From an uncultured Clostridia bacterium (GTDB lineage: Bacteria; Bacillota; Clostridia; Christensenellales; UBA1242): DNA of 64,000 nt. Every line of letters begins with the position of its first letter. Within the stretch, counting starts at the first letter, position 1. Made by a program: the position numbers and the translations under genes. Positions 23,739 to 32,844 of this stretch are shown in pieces. Where the stretch lies: the NCBI GenBank assembly GCA_934747885.1, contig CAKVHE010000001.1, positions 434,001 to 498,000 of the forward strand. The letters run 5' to 3'. The notes beneath the pieces are model-generated. The model ran no database searches. It had not been told where the DNA came from and worked only from the letters and a program-made list of their open reading frames with translations.

Positions 23739-24455
23739 CTAATAATTGTCTAGCACTGTTTGCATATCAATAATGTCCGCCGTTACCACAATACCAATTG
23801 GTTTTTGGTTGTAATTGCCATTTGGCGTGATAATTATGGTAGATAATTTGCGGTTTTGTTGGAACATATATAGCAAATTGTCTATGGTTGCGTTTTCGTC
23901 CACCACTTCGTAATGGTCGCTATGATCCATAACTTCCAAAGCCTCTACCACCGGTTTGCCAATAAGTTTTTTTATGTCGCCATCTTCGGCAATTGTTTTG
24001 CCAAGAGCGTCGGTTATCATTTTGCGGGTAATTACGCCAACTAGCGTTTGGTCTAAATAAACCGGCACATTGGAGTAGCCCGTTTTGTACATTTGAATTA
24101 AAATGTCACCAAGTTTTGCCTTGCCTTCTGCCACCAACACATTGCGGGTAAAACCACTTTTGCTAGCAATTGGCGGCGTGGTAATTAAACGCGTTATTAG
24201 TTCCAATTTTTCCACCACATCGTCGTGAGGTTCGGCAATTATGCTATCGTCACTTCGGTGAACAATGGCATTGCGAAGCCTGCCAAAATCTATCAACGCG
24301 TCCTCGTGCTTTTTTATTACCATATTTACCGACGCGGTTTTGCGAATGCAATCCGAAAAACTGAGCGATGGCTTTAAGTTGTAAATATCTCTAAGGCCTT
24401 TGTCTAAACGATTGTATGCCATAATAAAACGGCTGGCGTTGCTTTTTACGTTCAT
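23739..24455 (-). CDS. CBS-domain protein
   Basis: The start at 24455 is chosen because AAGGAG lies upstream; the longer frame begins in the promoter region. The N-terminal ~90 residues are helical, with the motif LIDFGRLRNAIVHR typical of HEPN/MNT-like helices. Residues ~110-238 form a pair of CBS domains (GDILIQMYKTGYSNVPVYLDQTLVGVITRKMI, then YEVVDENATIDNLLYMFQQNRKLSTIIITPNG). CBS pairs bind adenosine nucleotides such as AMP or c-di-AMP. The combination suggests a nucleotide-sensing regulator; no target is known. Confidence 0.82.
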   Translation of the reverse strand: MNVKSNASRFIMAYNRLDKGLRDIYNLKPSLSFSDCIRKTASVNMVIKKHEDALIDFGRLRNAIVHRSDDSIIAEPHDDVVEKLELITRLITTPPIASKSGFTRNVLVAEGKAKLGDILIQMYKTGYSNVPVYLDQTLVGVITRKMITDALGKTIAEDGDIKKLIGKPVVEALEVMDHSDHYEVVDENATIDNLLYMFQQNRKLSTIIITPNGNYNQKPIGIVVTADIIDMQTVLDNY

Positions 24456-24529
24456 TTTTGTTCTCCTTTTGGTATTATAACACACCCACCGCAATTGGTA
24501 AAGAAAATTTTTATAATTTTAAAATCGGC

Positions 24530-24558
24530 TTGATTTTATGGCGGTTTTGCTATATAAT
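24530..24558 (+). promoter_or_regulatory. SRP RNA promoter
   Basis: TTGATT (24530-24535), 17 bases, TATAAT (24553-24558), about six bases before the RNA's first paired base. Confidence 0.85.
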
Positions 24559-24563
24559 TGTGG

Positions 24564-24836
24564 TACTGCGCTAGGCGGGGAGTTAGTGGCACCCTGTAAC
24601 CCTAAATCCACTATATTGGGGCTGAACAAACTTTTTAGACAGCGTTTATGGGAGGCTTGAAGTTTGCAAGCGTTGATGATCACAAGGTCTTGTGCAATAG
24701 CACTTTGTGAACCATGTCAGAGCTTGATCGCAGCAGCATTAAGCAAAACCTGCTATGTGCCACAAGGTTGCTTTGTGGGAGATGGCTACAATCTTACCAC
24801 TCCGGTAGGCGTTGGCAAAAAAGCTTGCGCAGTAAA
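24564..24836 (+). ncRNA. ffs: Signal recognition particle RNA, large bacterial type
   Basis: The 5' part GCGCTAGGCGGGGAGTTAG with CACCCTGTAACC and ATCCACTATA matches the Alu-domain start of Firmicutes SRP RNAs. The ends pair exactly (TACTGCGC 24564-24571 with GCGCAGTA 24827-24834). Domain IV is present as CCATGTCAG ... GCAGCAGCATTAAG (about 24711-24744). The apical part between these conserved strands reads AGCTTGATCGC, so the usual GGAA tetraloop is absent. About 272 bases long, followed by a strong terminator. It is the RNA partner of Ffh in co-translational targeting. Confidence 0.93.
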
Positions 24837-24837
24837 C

Positions 24838-24872
24838 AAAAGCGGCGAAAATTTTCGCCGCTTTTGTTTTTT
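24838..24872 (+). terminator. Terminator of the SRP RNA
   Basis: Thirteen-base perfect stem AAAAGCGGCGAAA / TTTCGCCGCTTTT with a two-base apparent loop and T-run. Confidence 0.92.
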
Positions 24873-24929
24873 ATTATTTTGTAAACGTTTTGGCAAGCCC
24901 TTTTTGTACCGTGCGCCTCTTATGCTTTG

Positions 24930-26510
24930 TTAAAACGAAAGAGTTAAAGCGGGACGAATACCGCTGAAAGTATTATTCACAAAGTTAAGAGGCAAGTCAC
25001 CATTATAACCAATAAAATAAGCAAAATCCGCGCCTGAACCCGCCGTGCGGAGCCAATAATACCCGCAGCTATTTGGGTATACAACTGATTTATTAACAAC
25101 CGCAAAATCAGTAGATGTCGCTGCGCGACCTCTTTTGTTTAAATACATATTCTCACCAAAATAAGTATTACCTGCTTCATAATAGCTTATTAGCCATACA
25201 TTGTCCTCAGTTGTGCTACCACCCGTTGTTACGGTGTAGTCGTCTTTGGTTGTGTATTCACTCGCACCAAAGTATCTGGTTGTATTTTTAACAATATGGC
25301 CTTTATCTTCTGCGCTAAACGTGCTGGTGTAAAAGGCATTATTTAGCCAGGTGCGAACATTGCTTGTGTTCCATGTGTTACTGCTTGCATCAAACATTAC
25401 ATTTGCTGTTAATATTTGTTCACTAATTACTCTTAGGTTTGTAGTTGAACCAGTATATGCAGTTTTGGTAGTTGAATATGCTTCTAGCAAAAACCATTTT
25501 ATTGGCTCTACTTTAAACCAGTAAGTATTTTTACTTGTTGCTCTTGTGCCGGTTGAGAATTTGTATTGTGTACTATTAGCGTTAACTACCGCACTCGCTA
25601 CTTTTACATATTTAGCACCGTTGTAAGTATATTCCACATGCGCGGTTTGAGCACTATCGTCACTTGCACCAACCACAAAGGTTCTACCGGTTTTGGCGCT
25701 ATCGCCCAAAGCATTTAATGCAGATACGGTTGTTGTGTCTTCTACCACCGTTTGTGGGTATTCGCCTAATTCTACATAATAATAGTAGTTGCCACCAATT
25801 GCTTCATCCGTTACCCCTATTCCTGATGATGTAGATTGGGTGGTTGCTATGCCAAAGTTTAAGGTGTAGTTCCAATCTGCTGTTTCTATCTTTACAGATT
25901 TGCTCAAATCTACTTTTGCTTCTGCCTTAATAAATAGATGCTCCCCGCCATTTACGGTTACACTTCCGCCGTCAGTTAGTGAGGTAACGCTATCAAATGT
26001 TGGGAGAGTGGCATTTGATGCTTTGGTGTATGAATAACTAACAACCACATTTTTATCAGTTACTGCTGGTGCCGTTAGGGTTATGCTATTTGCTACCGCA
26101 TTTTCCGGTAATACATAGTAAAAGTAATAAGTTATGGCAACATAGGTTCTGCCACCATTTACTATTTCTTTAATTTTGTCATTGCTTACAAAGTCTACTT
26201 TTTCTTGTATGCTTGTGAGCGCATCGTTCTGCACCCCTTCGATGGTTGTGCCGTCGTACACTTTTAGCCAGTCGGTTGCGGTGGTACTTTCACTAAGCAC
26301 TTTGCTAGTTGTTCTATCAGTGCCTGCTACATCACCTACACGCGTTGCATACAAAGTACCTTCTACCGCATCAAACTTTAAATTAAGTTGGTTGGCAATT
26401 GCCACTTGAAAATTTGTTAAACTTGCCATAACACCAACTGCAATTAAGGATAATGCACACACCATAGAAATTATGGTAGCAATTAACTTTGTTTTTGTAC
26501 TTTTGTTCAT
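24930..26510 (-). CDS. Secreted protein with DUF6273-like C-terminal domain
   Basis: The 526-residue protein begins with a hydrophobic signal/anchor (about residues 8-30, ISMVCALSLIAVGVMAS). It is followed by a domain related to the neighbour at 26647 (NQLNLKFDAVEGTLYATRVGD against its NQITLEVSGVQGTLYAKRIGG). The C-terminal ~240 residues have the DUF6273-like pattern: WYKVEPIKWFLL-type segments (here WFKVEPIKWFLLEAYSTT), NTSNVRTWLNNAFYTSTFS and NSCGYYWLRTAGSG ending in IRPALTLSF. DUF6273 is common on gut Firmicutes surface proteins, of unknown ligand. The N-terminal region resembles TasA/camelysin-type matrix proteins. Confidence 0.78.
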   Translation of the reverse strand: MNKSTKTKLIATIISMVCALSLIAVGVMASLTNFQVAIANQLNLKFDAVEGTLYATRVGDVAGTDRTTSKVLSESTTATDWLKVYDGTTIEGVQNDALTSIQEKVDFVSNDKIKEIVNGGRTYVAITYYFYYVLPENAVANSITLTAPAVTDKNVVVSYSYTKASNATLPTFDSVTSLTDGGSVTVNGGEHLFIKAEAKVDLSKSVKIETADWNYTLNFGIATTQSTSSGIGVTDEAIGGNYYYYVELGEYPQTVVEDTTTVSALNALGDSAKTGRTFVVGASDDSAQTAHVEYTYNGAKYVKVASAVVNANSTQYKFSTGTRATSKNTYWFKVEPIKWFLLEAYSTTKTAYTGSTTNLRVISEQILTANVMFDASSNTWNTSNVRTWLNNAFYTSTFSAEDKGHIVKNTTRYFGASEYTTKDDYTVTTGGSTTEDNVWLISYYEAGNTYFGENMYLNKRGRAATSTDFAVVNKSVVYPNSCGYYWLRTAGSGADFAYFIGYNGDLPLNFVNNTFSGIRPALTLSF

Positions 26511-26558
26511 AAATTATTACCTTTTCGTTAGTATTAACGTATACACTGATTATATAAC

Positions 26559-26598
26559 AAAAAAATAAAACCTCAAAATACTTTTTAAGCATTTTGAG
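26559..26598 (-). terminator. Terminator of the 26647 gene
   Basis: Minus-strand stem CTCAAAAT / ATTTTGAG followed by a T-rich run (26559-26570). Confidence 0.7.
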
Positions 26599-26646
26599 AT
26601 TTTTTATTTATTTTGTCGTTGAGATACAGCAACGCACAAAGCGCTT

Positions 26647-27393
26647 CTAAACCGTTGCTTCGGCGGCGGTATCGGTTAGGCTAAACGAGAAATTCCAGTT
26701 TAGAGGGTTGGCGGTGGTGCCAATATGCACGCTATGTTTGCTAACCGTTTCAAGCGCGCAATAAACATAGATGGTTTTGTTTTGACCAATAATTAGGCTG
26801 GTGCCGGCGGCATCGCCAATGGTTGGCGTTAACACATTTGCCGTGCTCCAATCGGCTGGTTCGGTTTCGCCGACGTAATAATAATACGATATAATTACCT
26901 TGCCGGCATCTGCGTGCTTGATATCACTGGTCACCACATTTATTTGTGTGTTTTTGGTGATACTTGAGCCCGTAACAAACTTAAACGTGTATTCTATCTT
27001 GCGTGAGTCGTCCGTGACATTTACCGCCTTTTGCAAAGCGTTTAAAGCCTCTTTGTCTGCGCTGGCGCCGTAAGAGTAAATTGGTTTCATTAAAAAGTCA
27101 CCGCCCGCGTTGTAGTCCGGTTCACTACCGCCTATGCGTTTGGCATACAAAGTGCCTTGCACGCCCGAAACTTCTAGCGTTATTTGGTTGCCGATGGTAA
27201 TTTCGGTACCTTGTGCGATTGCCGAATAAGCGCCAACTGCGAGCAAAGAAACCGAACATATTACTGCAAATAGTGCCAAAAACAATCTCGCCTTTGGGTT
27301 TTTAAAAAAGGTGGTTTTTGCGCGTGCCTTTTTGGCGCGGTTTTTGTTAACTTTGTTTTTTTGAGCCTTTGAGGCCGACAAATTATTATTCAA
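26647..27393 (-). CDS. Secreted protein, paralogue of the 24930 gene's N-terminal domain (TasA-like)
   Basis: The 248-residue protein has a very basic N-terminus (RAKKARAKTTFFKNPKAR), a hydrophobic segment (about residues 33-55, FLALFAVICSVSLLAVGAYSAIA) and then the domain shared with the gene at 24930, with alternating beta-strand segments. The arrangement of a short hydrophobic signal followed by a beta-rich domain matches TasA/CalY matrix proteins, but no SipW-like signal peptidase is in the window. Function inferred only. Confidence 0.6.
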   Translation of the reverse strand: MNNNLSASKAQKNKVNKNRAKKARAKTTFFKNPKARLFLALFAVICSVSLLAVGAYSAIAQGTEITIGNQITLEVSGVQGTLYAKRIGGSEPDYNAGGDFLMKPIYSYGASADKEALNALQKAVNVTDDSRKIEYTFKFVTGSSITKNTQINVVTSDIKHADAGKVIISYYYYVGETEPADWSTANVLTPTIGDAAGTSLIIGQNKTIYVYCALETVSKHSVHIGTTANPLNWNFSFSLTDTAAEATV

Positions 27394-27457
27394 TTTTTAG
27401 CCTCCTTGCCATTTTTCATTATTTATTATAATGCCCCAAAAAAAATAAGTCAAACAA

Positions 27458-27493
27458 AAAAAACGACCTGCCGCATTTGGCAAGACGTTTTTT
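27458..27493 (-). terminator. Terminator after acpP
   Basis: Stem AAAAAACG(acc)TGCC / GGCA(aga)CGTTTTTT with internal mismatches and T-run on the minus strand. Confidence 0.72.
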
Positions 27494-27541
27494 TGATAGA
27501 TTAAACAAATTAAGATTTAAAATAAATAATTGAACTAAATA

Positions 27542-27769
27542 TTACTTGTTATTTTCGATAAACTTAACCAAGTCACCGACTGTTTTGATGTTTGGCAAGT
27601 CTTCATCTGGAACCGAAGTGTTGAATGCTTCTTCTAGATCCATATAAATTTCTACAAGGTCGATAGAATCAGCGCCAAGGTCGGTTACGAAATTTGCTTC
27701 CATAGTAACCTTGTCAGCGTTTACGCCTAAGTTTTTTACAACGATTTCTTTAACTTTATCAAAAACCAT
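27542..27769 (-). CDS. acpP: Acyl carrier protein
   Basis: Carries acyl chains on a 4'-phosphopantetheine during fatty-acid synthesis. The 75-residue protein has the attachment motif LGADSIDLVEIYMDLEEAF with Ser in DSI (the E. coli sequence is DSLD). Length is normal. It has its own promoter and a GGAGGT ribosome binding site. The DSI variant is common in clostridia. Confidence 0.96.
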   Translation of the reverse strand: MVFDKVKEIVVKNLGVNADKVTMEANFVTDLGADSIDLVEIYMDLEEAFNTSVPDEDLPNIKTVGDLVKFIENNK

Positions 27770-27795
27770 AGTTACCTCCTATTTTCTGCTTTTTT

Positions 27796-27824
27796 ATTTT
27801 ACTATTCTTGACCCGCTAAGTCAA
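27796..27824 (-). promoter_or_regulatory. acpP promoter
   Basis: Minus-strand TTGACT (27819-27824), 17 bases, TAAAAT (27796-27801). Confidence 0.75.
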
Positions 27825-27828
27825 GCGC

Positions 27829-29139
27829 TTAGTTTACAATTTTTGCCGCGTTTGCCGTAAAGGTTACAGTGCAAGTCAGTCCGGCGCGCAAGACGGTAAA
27901 TTCTACCTCGTCGCCCGCTTGCAAATCTAGCATAATTTGTTCTAGCGCAAAAATGCGGTCTATAAGCACTTCTGTCTGATTTCCGTTTTTGTAATACTTT
28001 GCCGAAACAAATTCATCACCGCTTTTTAGCCCGTTTGTATCGCGCGACATAACCATGGTATAGTTGGTGCAAATTTTACCATTTTCTGCCAAACTTGCAC
28101 GTTTGTCTGTGGTGCCGTAATCGGTGCCATAAACCAGCGCGTTGGAAGCTAGGCGCACCTTGCCGTTTGCTCTTATTATGTTTCTTGCAACGCTTTCGGC
28201 AATGTTTATTGGTATGGTGTAATTCATACCATGAATAACCTCTTTGTAAATAAGGCTACCCGTGGTTCGGTTTACGTCTAGATATTTGGCGTTTACTATG
28301 CCAAGTAGTTCGCCCTGAGCGTTGTAAAGTCCGCCACCGCTATTACCACTGTTTACGTCCGCGCTAACCGACAAATAAAACCCGCATGAGCCCGATGAGG
28401 TCATAACATCTTCTTCTACCGCAACCACGCCGGTGGTTAGTCTTAGGTTTCGCGCCATAGAGTTTCCAATAACCACCACGCCTTCGCCGGCTTTGGCCGT
28501 TAGCGAATTTGCGATGCTTGCCGAAACGGCGGACGAAGTTTTTATTTCTTCGCTGTTTTCTATTTTTAAAACCGCTATGTCGTATGTGGTGCTAAATCCC
28601 ACTACTTCTTTTACTTCTATTGGCGTTAGGCTATCCCACAAGAGTATCCAAATGTATGGATATATTTGGGTGTTGCCGCTACTATCGGTGTGGGTTATTA
28701 CGTGCGCGTTGGTTATTATATACGCGGAGCCGTCTAGCACGCTTAGTTCATAAATAACGCCCGACCCGCGCGAAGCCATACTGCCGCTAAAAAAGTTGGT
28801 GGCAGTTCCGCCGTTATTTAGCGTGTTTGCGCTTACGCACACCGTGCTAAGCATACCCTTGGCGCTAGCGTAAGACAAGTCCATTTGCTCGCCCGAAATG
28901 TTGTAAGTGTAACTATTTTTATTGTGACGTATTTCTACAATCTGTTTAAACATCACGCAGCCAAAAATTGCCAGCACCAAATTTATTAGCAAACACAAAT
29001 AAACAATCTTGCTGGTTTTTGCCTTTGGCCGTTTGGCGGGCTTTTCTTCCGGCTCCGGCCTATACGCGCGCCCGCGCAAAATGGGCTCAGCGTCAAACGG
29101 GATTTTTTCTACATCGTCGTCTTCGGTAAAGTGTGACAT
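27829..29139 (-). CDS. Membrane-anchored HtrA/DegP-like serine protease
   Basis: The start at 29139 follows AGGAG; the longer frame overlaps the previous gene. A polar N-terminus (~42 residues) is followed by one membrane helix (about 44-64) and an extracellular chymotrypsin-fold protease with the triad His (TNAHVI), Asp (STTYDIAVLK) and Ser (SADVNSGNSGGGLYN). The C-terminal ~90 residues are a degenerate PDZ-like region (LKSGDEFVSAKYYKNGNQTEVLIDR). It is the last gene of an operon with a surface protein, so it may process or monitor secreted proteins. Confidence 0.9.
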   Translation of the reverse strand: MSHFTEDDDVEKIPFDAEPILRGRAYRPEPEEKPAKRPKAKTSKIVYLCLLINLVLAIFGCVMFKQIVEIRHNKNSYTYNISGEQMDLSYASAKGMLSTVCVSANTLNNGGTATNFFSGSMASRGSGVIYELSVLDGSAYIITNAHVITHTDSSGNTQIYPYIWILLWDSLTPIEVKEVVGFSTTYDIAVLKIENSEEIKTSSAVSASIANSLTAKAGEGVVVIGNSMARNLRLTTGVVAVEEDVMTSSGSCGFYLSVSADVNSGNSGGGLYNAQGELLGIVNAKYLDVNRTTGSLIYKEVIHGMNYTIPINIAESVARNIIRANGKVRLASNALVYGTDYGTTDKRASLAENGKICTNYTMVMSRDTNGLKSGDEFVSAKYYKNGNQTEVLIDRIFALEQIMLDLQAGDEVEFTVLRAGLTCTVTFTANAAKIVN

Positions 29140-29147
29140 ATCTTCTC

Positions 29148-30704
29148 CTATTTTATTGGGGCTTTTTTTGCTTTTATTATGCCATAAATGCCAAAGCCTA
29201 AGGCTGTGGCGGCAATCACGCCGAGTGTTACCCACAAAAATACTTGGGTGGAACCTTTAGTTTCGGTGGGACTTGCGGCCACCATAACCTTAAAGGTGTT
29301 GTCGGTTAGCCCGTCTTCGTTTTCGCCACCGGTTAGTCTTGATGACAATATTTTTATGGACAAGTTTGCCTCGCCAGATTTTTTGGCTTTTATTACTATA
29401 TAATTTTCGGCGCGGTTCCACTCCACAATTTCCACAATTTCGGGCGCGGTACTGGTTATTTCTAGTTCGTACCCTGCTGTTACAAATGCCGAATGCACTC
29501 TATATGAAATTTTTTGAGTGCCGTCCACTGACAAACTTGCGCTACTAGTTGTAAACCATGCGCCATTGCCATAACTAGAAACATCAAAATCGCTACTGCT
29601 TAGGGCAATAATTGAGCCGTAACTATCTTGCAATTTTATGGCGTAAATTAAGGTGTAGGTGTTGGCAGTAAGCACCACACCCGAGGCACCAAACGCCAAA
29701 TTTTGAGTGTTGCTTGCACTGCCGTTTTGGCTAAGTTGAACCAAAAAGTAATCGGTAATGCGTGCCGATGGTTTGGCAATTTCAGCAAAATAGTTTAAGT
29801 CACCAATGTACGCGTAGTCAAAAACTTCGTAAACTTCTGGAAGTTTTGGCAGTGCCTCGCCTTTATAAAAATCGCCTTTTAAAAAGTCGTGAACGCTCTT
29901 GTACGAAATTTGCGCCACATCCTGTCGCTCCGTTACGCCAACAATAGTTTTTGGCGACAAAGCAAGGCAAATGTCATAAAAATATAGTTTTGGTGCCGGC
30001 AAACCCACATCCAAATTTTGTTGTGAAATTTTTAAGGTGGATATTGCGTTAAAGCCAGTTATGTTATTTTCGCTGTCGCGAGTGAACAAATCACCCGTTA
30101 TGGTGCCCGCCGTGCTAGATAGTGGCAATACCAGTTTTGTCCAGCCGTATGGCACTTTGCTCTCTTGTTTGTACACTTTGAGGTCTAGTGCGCTATAAGT
30201 GCGATTTTCGCCCAGCAGTTCATCCAATTTGGTCTTGCTAATATCCCAAACAATTTTGTTAGCGCCCGAAGCGTCGGTTAGTTCCACTTTTAGCCCCTTT
30301 GAAAAGGCTTCGCCAGTGTACATCCAAAAGCATAGTGCTAGTTTGGTTGGATCATCAACTTTTGCAAACTCGCTGGCACTAAATGAACTTGAAACAGTTA
30401 TGCTATCGCTATAATAGTTTTTGTTTTCGTCTGCACCGGTCTGCAATTTGGGAACCAAACTCACCCCGCTCATTCGCGCGCCGGTAACAGCGCTCTGCTG
30501 TGGTGTAAAGGTGCTAACCTGCCCTGCCGTAACCCCATATGCCGAAAGGGCGTCATTAAAATTGGTTGGCAAAAGTTCTATTTTTAGTTCGGTTGTTTCG
30601 GCACTTGCAACAAATTTAGCGCTGCAAACGCCCGCGCCCACCACGCCAAGGGTAAGCGCCAAACAACAAACACACAGTAAAAATTTTTTAAAAACTTTTG
30701 TCAT
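29148..30704 (-). CDS. Secreted surface protein with C-terminal membrane anchor
   Basis: The 518-residue protein has a signal peptide (KKFLLCVCCLALTLGVVGAGVCSAKFVASA, cleavage probably after ASA), a long beta-rich ectodomain and a C-terminal membrane helix (about residues 488-510, VFLWVTLGVIAATALGFGIYGII) with a basic tail. It therefore sits in the membrane facing out. The N-terminal part suggests a carbohydrate-binding module fold (galactose-binding-like), but no ligand can be assigned. It lies eight bases upstream of the protease. Confidence 0.7.
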   Translation of the reverse strand: MTKVFKKFLLCVCCLALTLGVVGAGVCSAKFVASAETTELKIELLPTNFNDALSAYGVTAGQVSTFTPQQSAVTGARMSGVSLVPKLQTGADENKNYYSDSITVSSSFSASEFAKVDDPTKLALCFWMYTGEAFSKGLKVELTDASGANKIVWDISKTKLDELLGENRTYSALDLKVYKQESKVPYGWTKLVLPLSSTAGTITGDLFTRDSENNITGFNAISTLKISQQNLDVGLPAPKLYFYDICLALSPKTIVGVTERQDVAQISYKSVHDFLKGDFYKGEALPKLPEVYEVFDYAYIGDLNYFAEIAKPSARITDYFLVQLSQNGSASNTQNLAFGASGVVLTANTYTLIYAIKLQDSYGSIIALSSSDFDVSSYGNGAWFTTSSASLSVDGTQKISYRVHSAFVTAGYELEITSTAPEIVEIVEWNRAENYIVIKAKKSGEANLSIKILSSRLTGGENEDGLTDNTFKVMVAASPTETKGSTQVFLWVTLGVIAATALGFGIYGIIKAKKAPIK

Positions 30705-30716
30705 ACCTTTGTTTCC

Positions 30717-31406
30717 TTAAAACAATTTTGGGGCAATGTTTTGAATTTGCCAATCTATTGGCGTCAAATTATGTTCAACCAAAAACTTGTTGGCTTGTGA
30801 AAAATGCTTGCAACCAAAAAATCCGTTATGTGCCGAAAGTGGACTTGGATGCGACGCATACAATATTTTGTGCTTTTTTGTATCAATTAAACCTGCTTTT
30901 TGTTTTGCATTTGCTCCCCAAAGCAAAAACACAACCGGTGTGGACTTTTTGTTAAGTGAGGAAATTACTGCATCGGTAAATTTTTCCCAGCCCAAATCGT
31001 GATGCGAGTTTGGTTCGCCCTCTCTAACCGTTAGCACAGTGTTTAACAAAAGCACACCTTGCTTTGCCCAAGGAACCAAGTAGCCGTTGTCTGGAACAAA
31101 CCCGCCAATGTCACTAACAATTTCTTTGTAAATATTAACAAGTGAAGGTGGCGTTTTTATGCCCGGCAAAACCGAAAATGCCACGCCGTGCGCCTGCCCG
31201 GCGCCATGGTACGGGTCTTGCCCCAAAATTACCACTTTTACGTCGTCGTAATCGGTATATTTTAGGCTGGCAAAAATTTTGTTTGGTGCGGGATATACTT
31301 TGCTAACTTTGTATTCGTGGTCAACCTTGTTAATTAGGTCGTCAAAATACGGCTTTTGATACTCCTCTTCCAAAACTTCGTCCCATTTGTTTCCAATAAG
31401 TTTCAT
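30717..31406 (-). CDS. ung: Uracil-DNA glycosylase
   Basis: Family-1 UDG, which removes uracil from DNA in base excision repair. The catalytic water-activating motif GQDPYHGAGQAHGVAFSV and the leucine-loop motif HPSPLSAHNGFFGCKHFSQAN are both present. The 229-residue length is typical. Confidence 0.97.
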   Translation of the reverse strand: MKLIGNKWDEVLEEEYQKPYFDDLINKVDHEYKVSKVYPAPNKIFASLKYTDYDDVKVVILGQDPYHGAGQAHGVAFSVLPGIKTPPSLVNIYKEIVSDIGGFVPDNGYLVPWAKQGVLLLNTVLTVREGEPNSHHDLGWEKFTDAVISSLNKKSTPVVFLLWGANAKQKAGLIDTKKHKILYASHPSPLSAHNGFFGCKHFSQANKFLVEHNLTPIDWQIQNIAPKLF

Positions 31407-31426
31407 ACTCTTTTGTCCTTTGCTTT

Positions 31427-32344
31427 TTATTTTTCAAATTTTAGTATATATCTCCCCGCCATGGTGCCAGCAATTGCGCCATCACCACACGCAGTTATTA
31501 TCTGCCTAACCTTCTTTTGTCTTATGTCACCGCACGCAAACACGCCTTCGAGGTTTGTTTCCATATCTTCATTGGTAAGCAAATATCCATACACATCTTT
31601 TTCTACATCTACAAATGTTTCGCTGTTTGGTCTTCTGCCCGCACAAACAAACACGCCGTCTGTTTCCAAGGCGTGCTCAACGCCGTCCTTTTTATACTTT
31701 ATGCCTTGCAGATTTTCTTCGCCGTAAATTTCGGTTACTTGTGCGTCGGCAAGCAAGTGCAAGTTAGGGATAGTCGCGGCCTTTTGTTGATAGTTTTGGT
31801 TGGCTTGAAAGGTTGGCAAAATGTTAATTAGTGTAACATCTTTTGCGATGTTGGATAGCAACATAGCGTCTTCAAAGGCTGTGTTCCCGCCGCCAACTAC
31901 AACCACCTTTTTGTCTTTATAAAAAGCGCCGTCGCAAACTGCGCAGTAATGCACCCCTCTGCCCAAAAACTGGTCTTCACCTTTAACGCAAAGTTCACGC
32001 GGTCTGCAACCTGCCGAAATAATAACCACCGGCGCTTCCATGGTGCCTGAATATTCGGTGGTTACTTGCTTTGTATGGTCTAGCAAATTTAGGTCAGTAA
32101 TGGAATCATACAAAATTTCCACGCCCAAATTTTCTGCATGGGCTTGCATTTTTTTAATCAGTTCAAAGCTGCTAATGTTTTCTAGCCCTGTGTAGTTGTC
32201 CACTTTGGCGGTGTAGTTTATTTGACCGCCCACCCCAAGACATTCAATAATTAAAGTTTTTAGGTTGTTGCGCGTGGTATAAATGCCCGCCGTTAACCCC
32301 GCCGGCCCCGCGCCAATAATTATTACATCGTACTTAGTCGTCAT
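31427..32344 (-). CDS. trxB: Thioredoxin reductase
   Basis: FAD/NADPH-dependent reductase of thioredoxin. It has the N-terminal FAD motif GAGPAGLTAGIYTTRNN, redox-active CAVCDGAFY (the E. coli form is CATC), NADPH motif VVGGGNTAFEDAM and the C-terminal FACGDIRQKKVRQIITACGDGAIAG. The 305-residue length is typical. Its C-terminus is trimmed as expected. Confidence 0.97.
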   Translation of the reverse strand: MTTKYDVIIIGAGPAGLTAGIYTTRNNLKTLIIECLGVGGQINYTAKVDNYTGLENISSFELIKKMQAHAENLGVEILYDSITDLNLLDHTKQVTTEYSGTMEAPVVIISAGCRPRELCVKGEDQFLGRGVHYCAVCDGAFYKDKKVVVVGGGNTAFEDAMLLSNIAKDVTLINILPTFQANQNYQQKAATIPNLHLLADAQVTEIYGEENLQGIKYKKDGVEHALETDGVFVCAGRRPNSETFVDVEKDVYGYLLTNEDMETNLEGVFACGDIRQKKVRQIITACGDGAIAGTMAGRYILKFEK

Positions 32345-32651
32345 CTTTCACCCACTTTGCATAAATTGTTAAATCTTTTTTAGTTGCCGTTTTATAATCA
32401 AACTCGGTAGTAAAATGCTCGTCCAAATAGTAGCCGTCAAACCTATAACCTTCGCGAGTTGGCTCTTTTTCTAGCACCACGCTGGAACCTACCGAATATT
32501 CTTGCACCAAAGTTTCACCATAACCCATATTTATTGAAATGGTGATTGTTTTATTTTTAGAATTGTCAATAATTTTATATAGCACTACGCCAAGCACTGC
32601 AAACACAATAACCGACGCAATTGCAAAAATCAACACGGAGCGTTTTTTCAT
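32334..32651 (-). CDS. Small membrane-anchored InlB B-repeat-like protein
   Basis: The 105-residue protein has one N-terminal membrane helix (residues 7-27) and a ~60-residue repeat of the InlB_B (Listeria-Bacteroides) type with GYGETL...YSVGSSVVLEKEPTREGYRFDGYYLDEHFTTEFDYKTATKKDLTIYAKW. Such repeats usually occur in large adhesins; here a single one stands alone. It overlaps trxB by 11 bases and begins the operon. Confidence 0.8.
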   Translation of the reverse strand: MKKRSVLIFAIASVIVFAVLGVVLYKIIDNSKNKTITISINMGYGETLVQEYSVGSSVVLEKEPTREGYRFDGYYLDEHFTTEFDYKTATKKDLTIYAKWVKDDD

Positions 32652-32803
32652 ATGATAACCCCTTATTATACTTATATTTGTATTATTATACTACATTTGT
32701 GAGTTTTTACAAAGCAATTTGCCTCGATTTTTAATCTTTTTTGCAAAATGCCAAACGGGAGCGGCCTTGCGGAGAGGCGCGCGCAAAACATTGCAGCAAA
32801 ATG

Positions 32804-32832
32804 TTGCGCCAAAAATAATTGTATGATATAAT
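32804..32832 (+). promoter_or_regulatory. Promoter of the 32845-rlmD operon
   Basis: TTGCGC, 17 bases, TATAAT (32827-32832) with extended TGA. Confidence 0.75.
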
Positions 32833-32844
32833 TTGGAAAGTATT

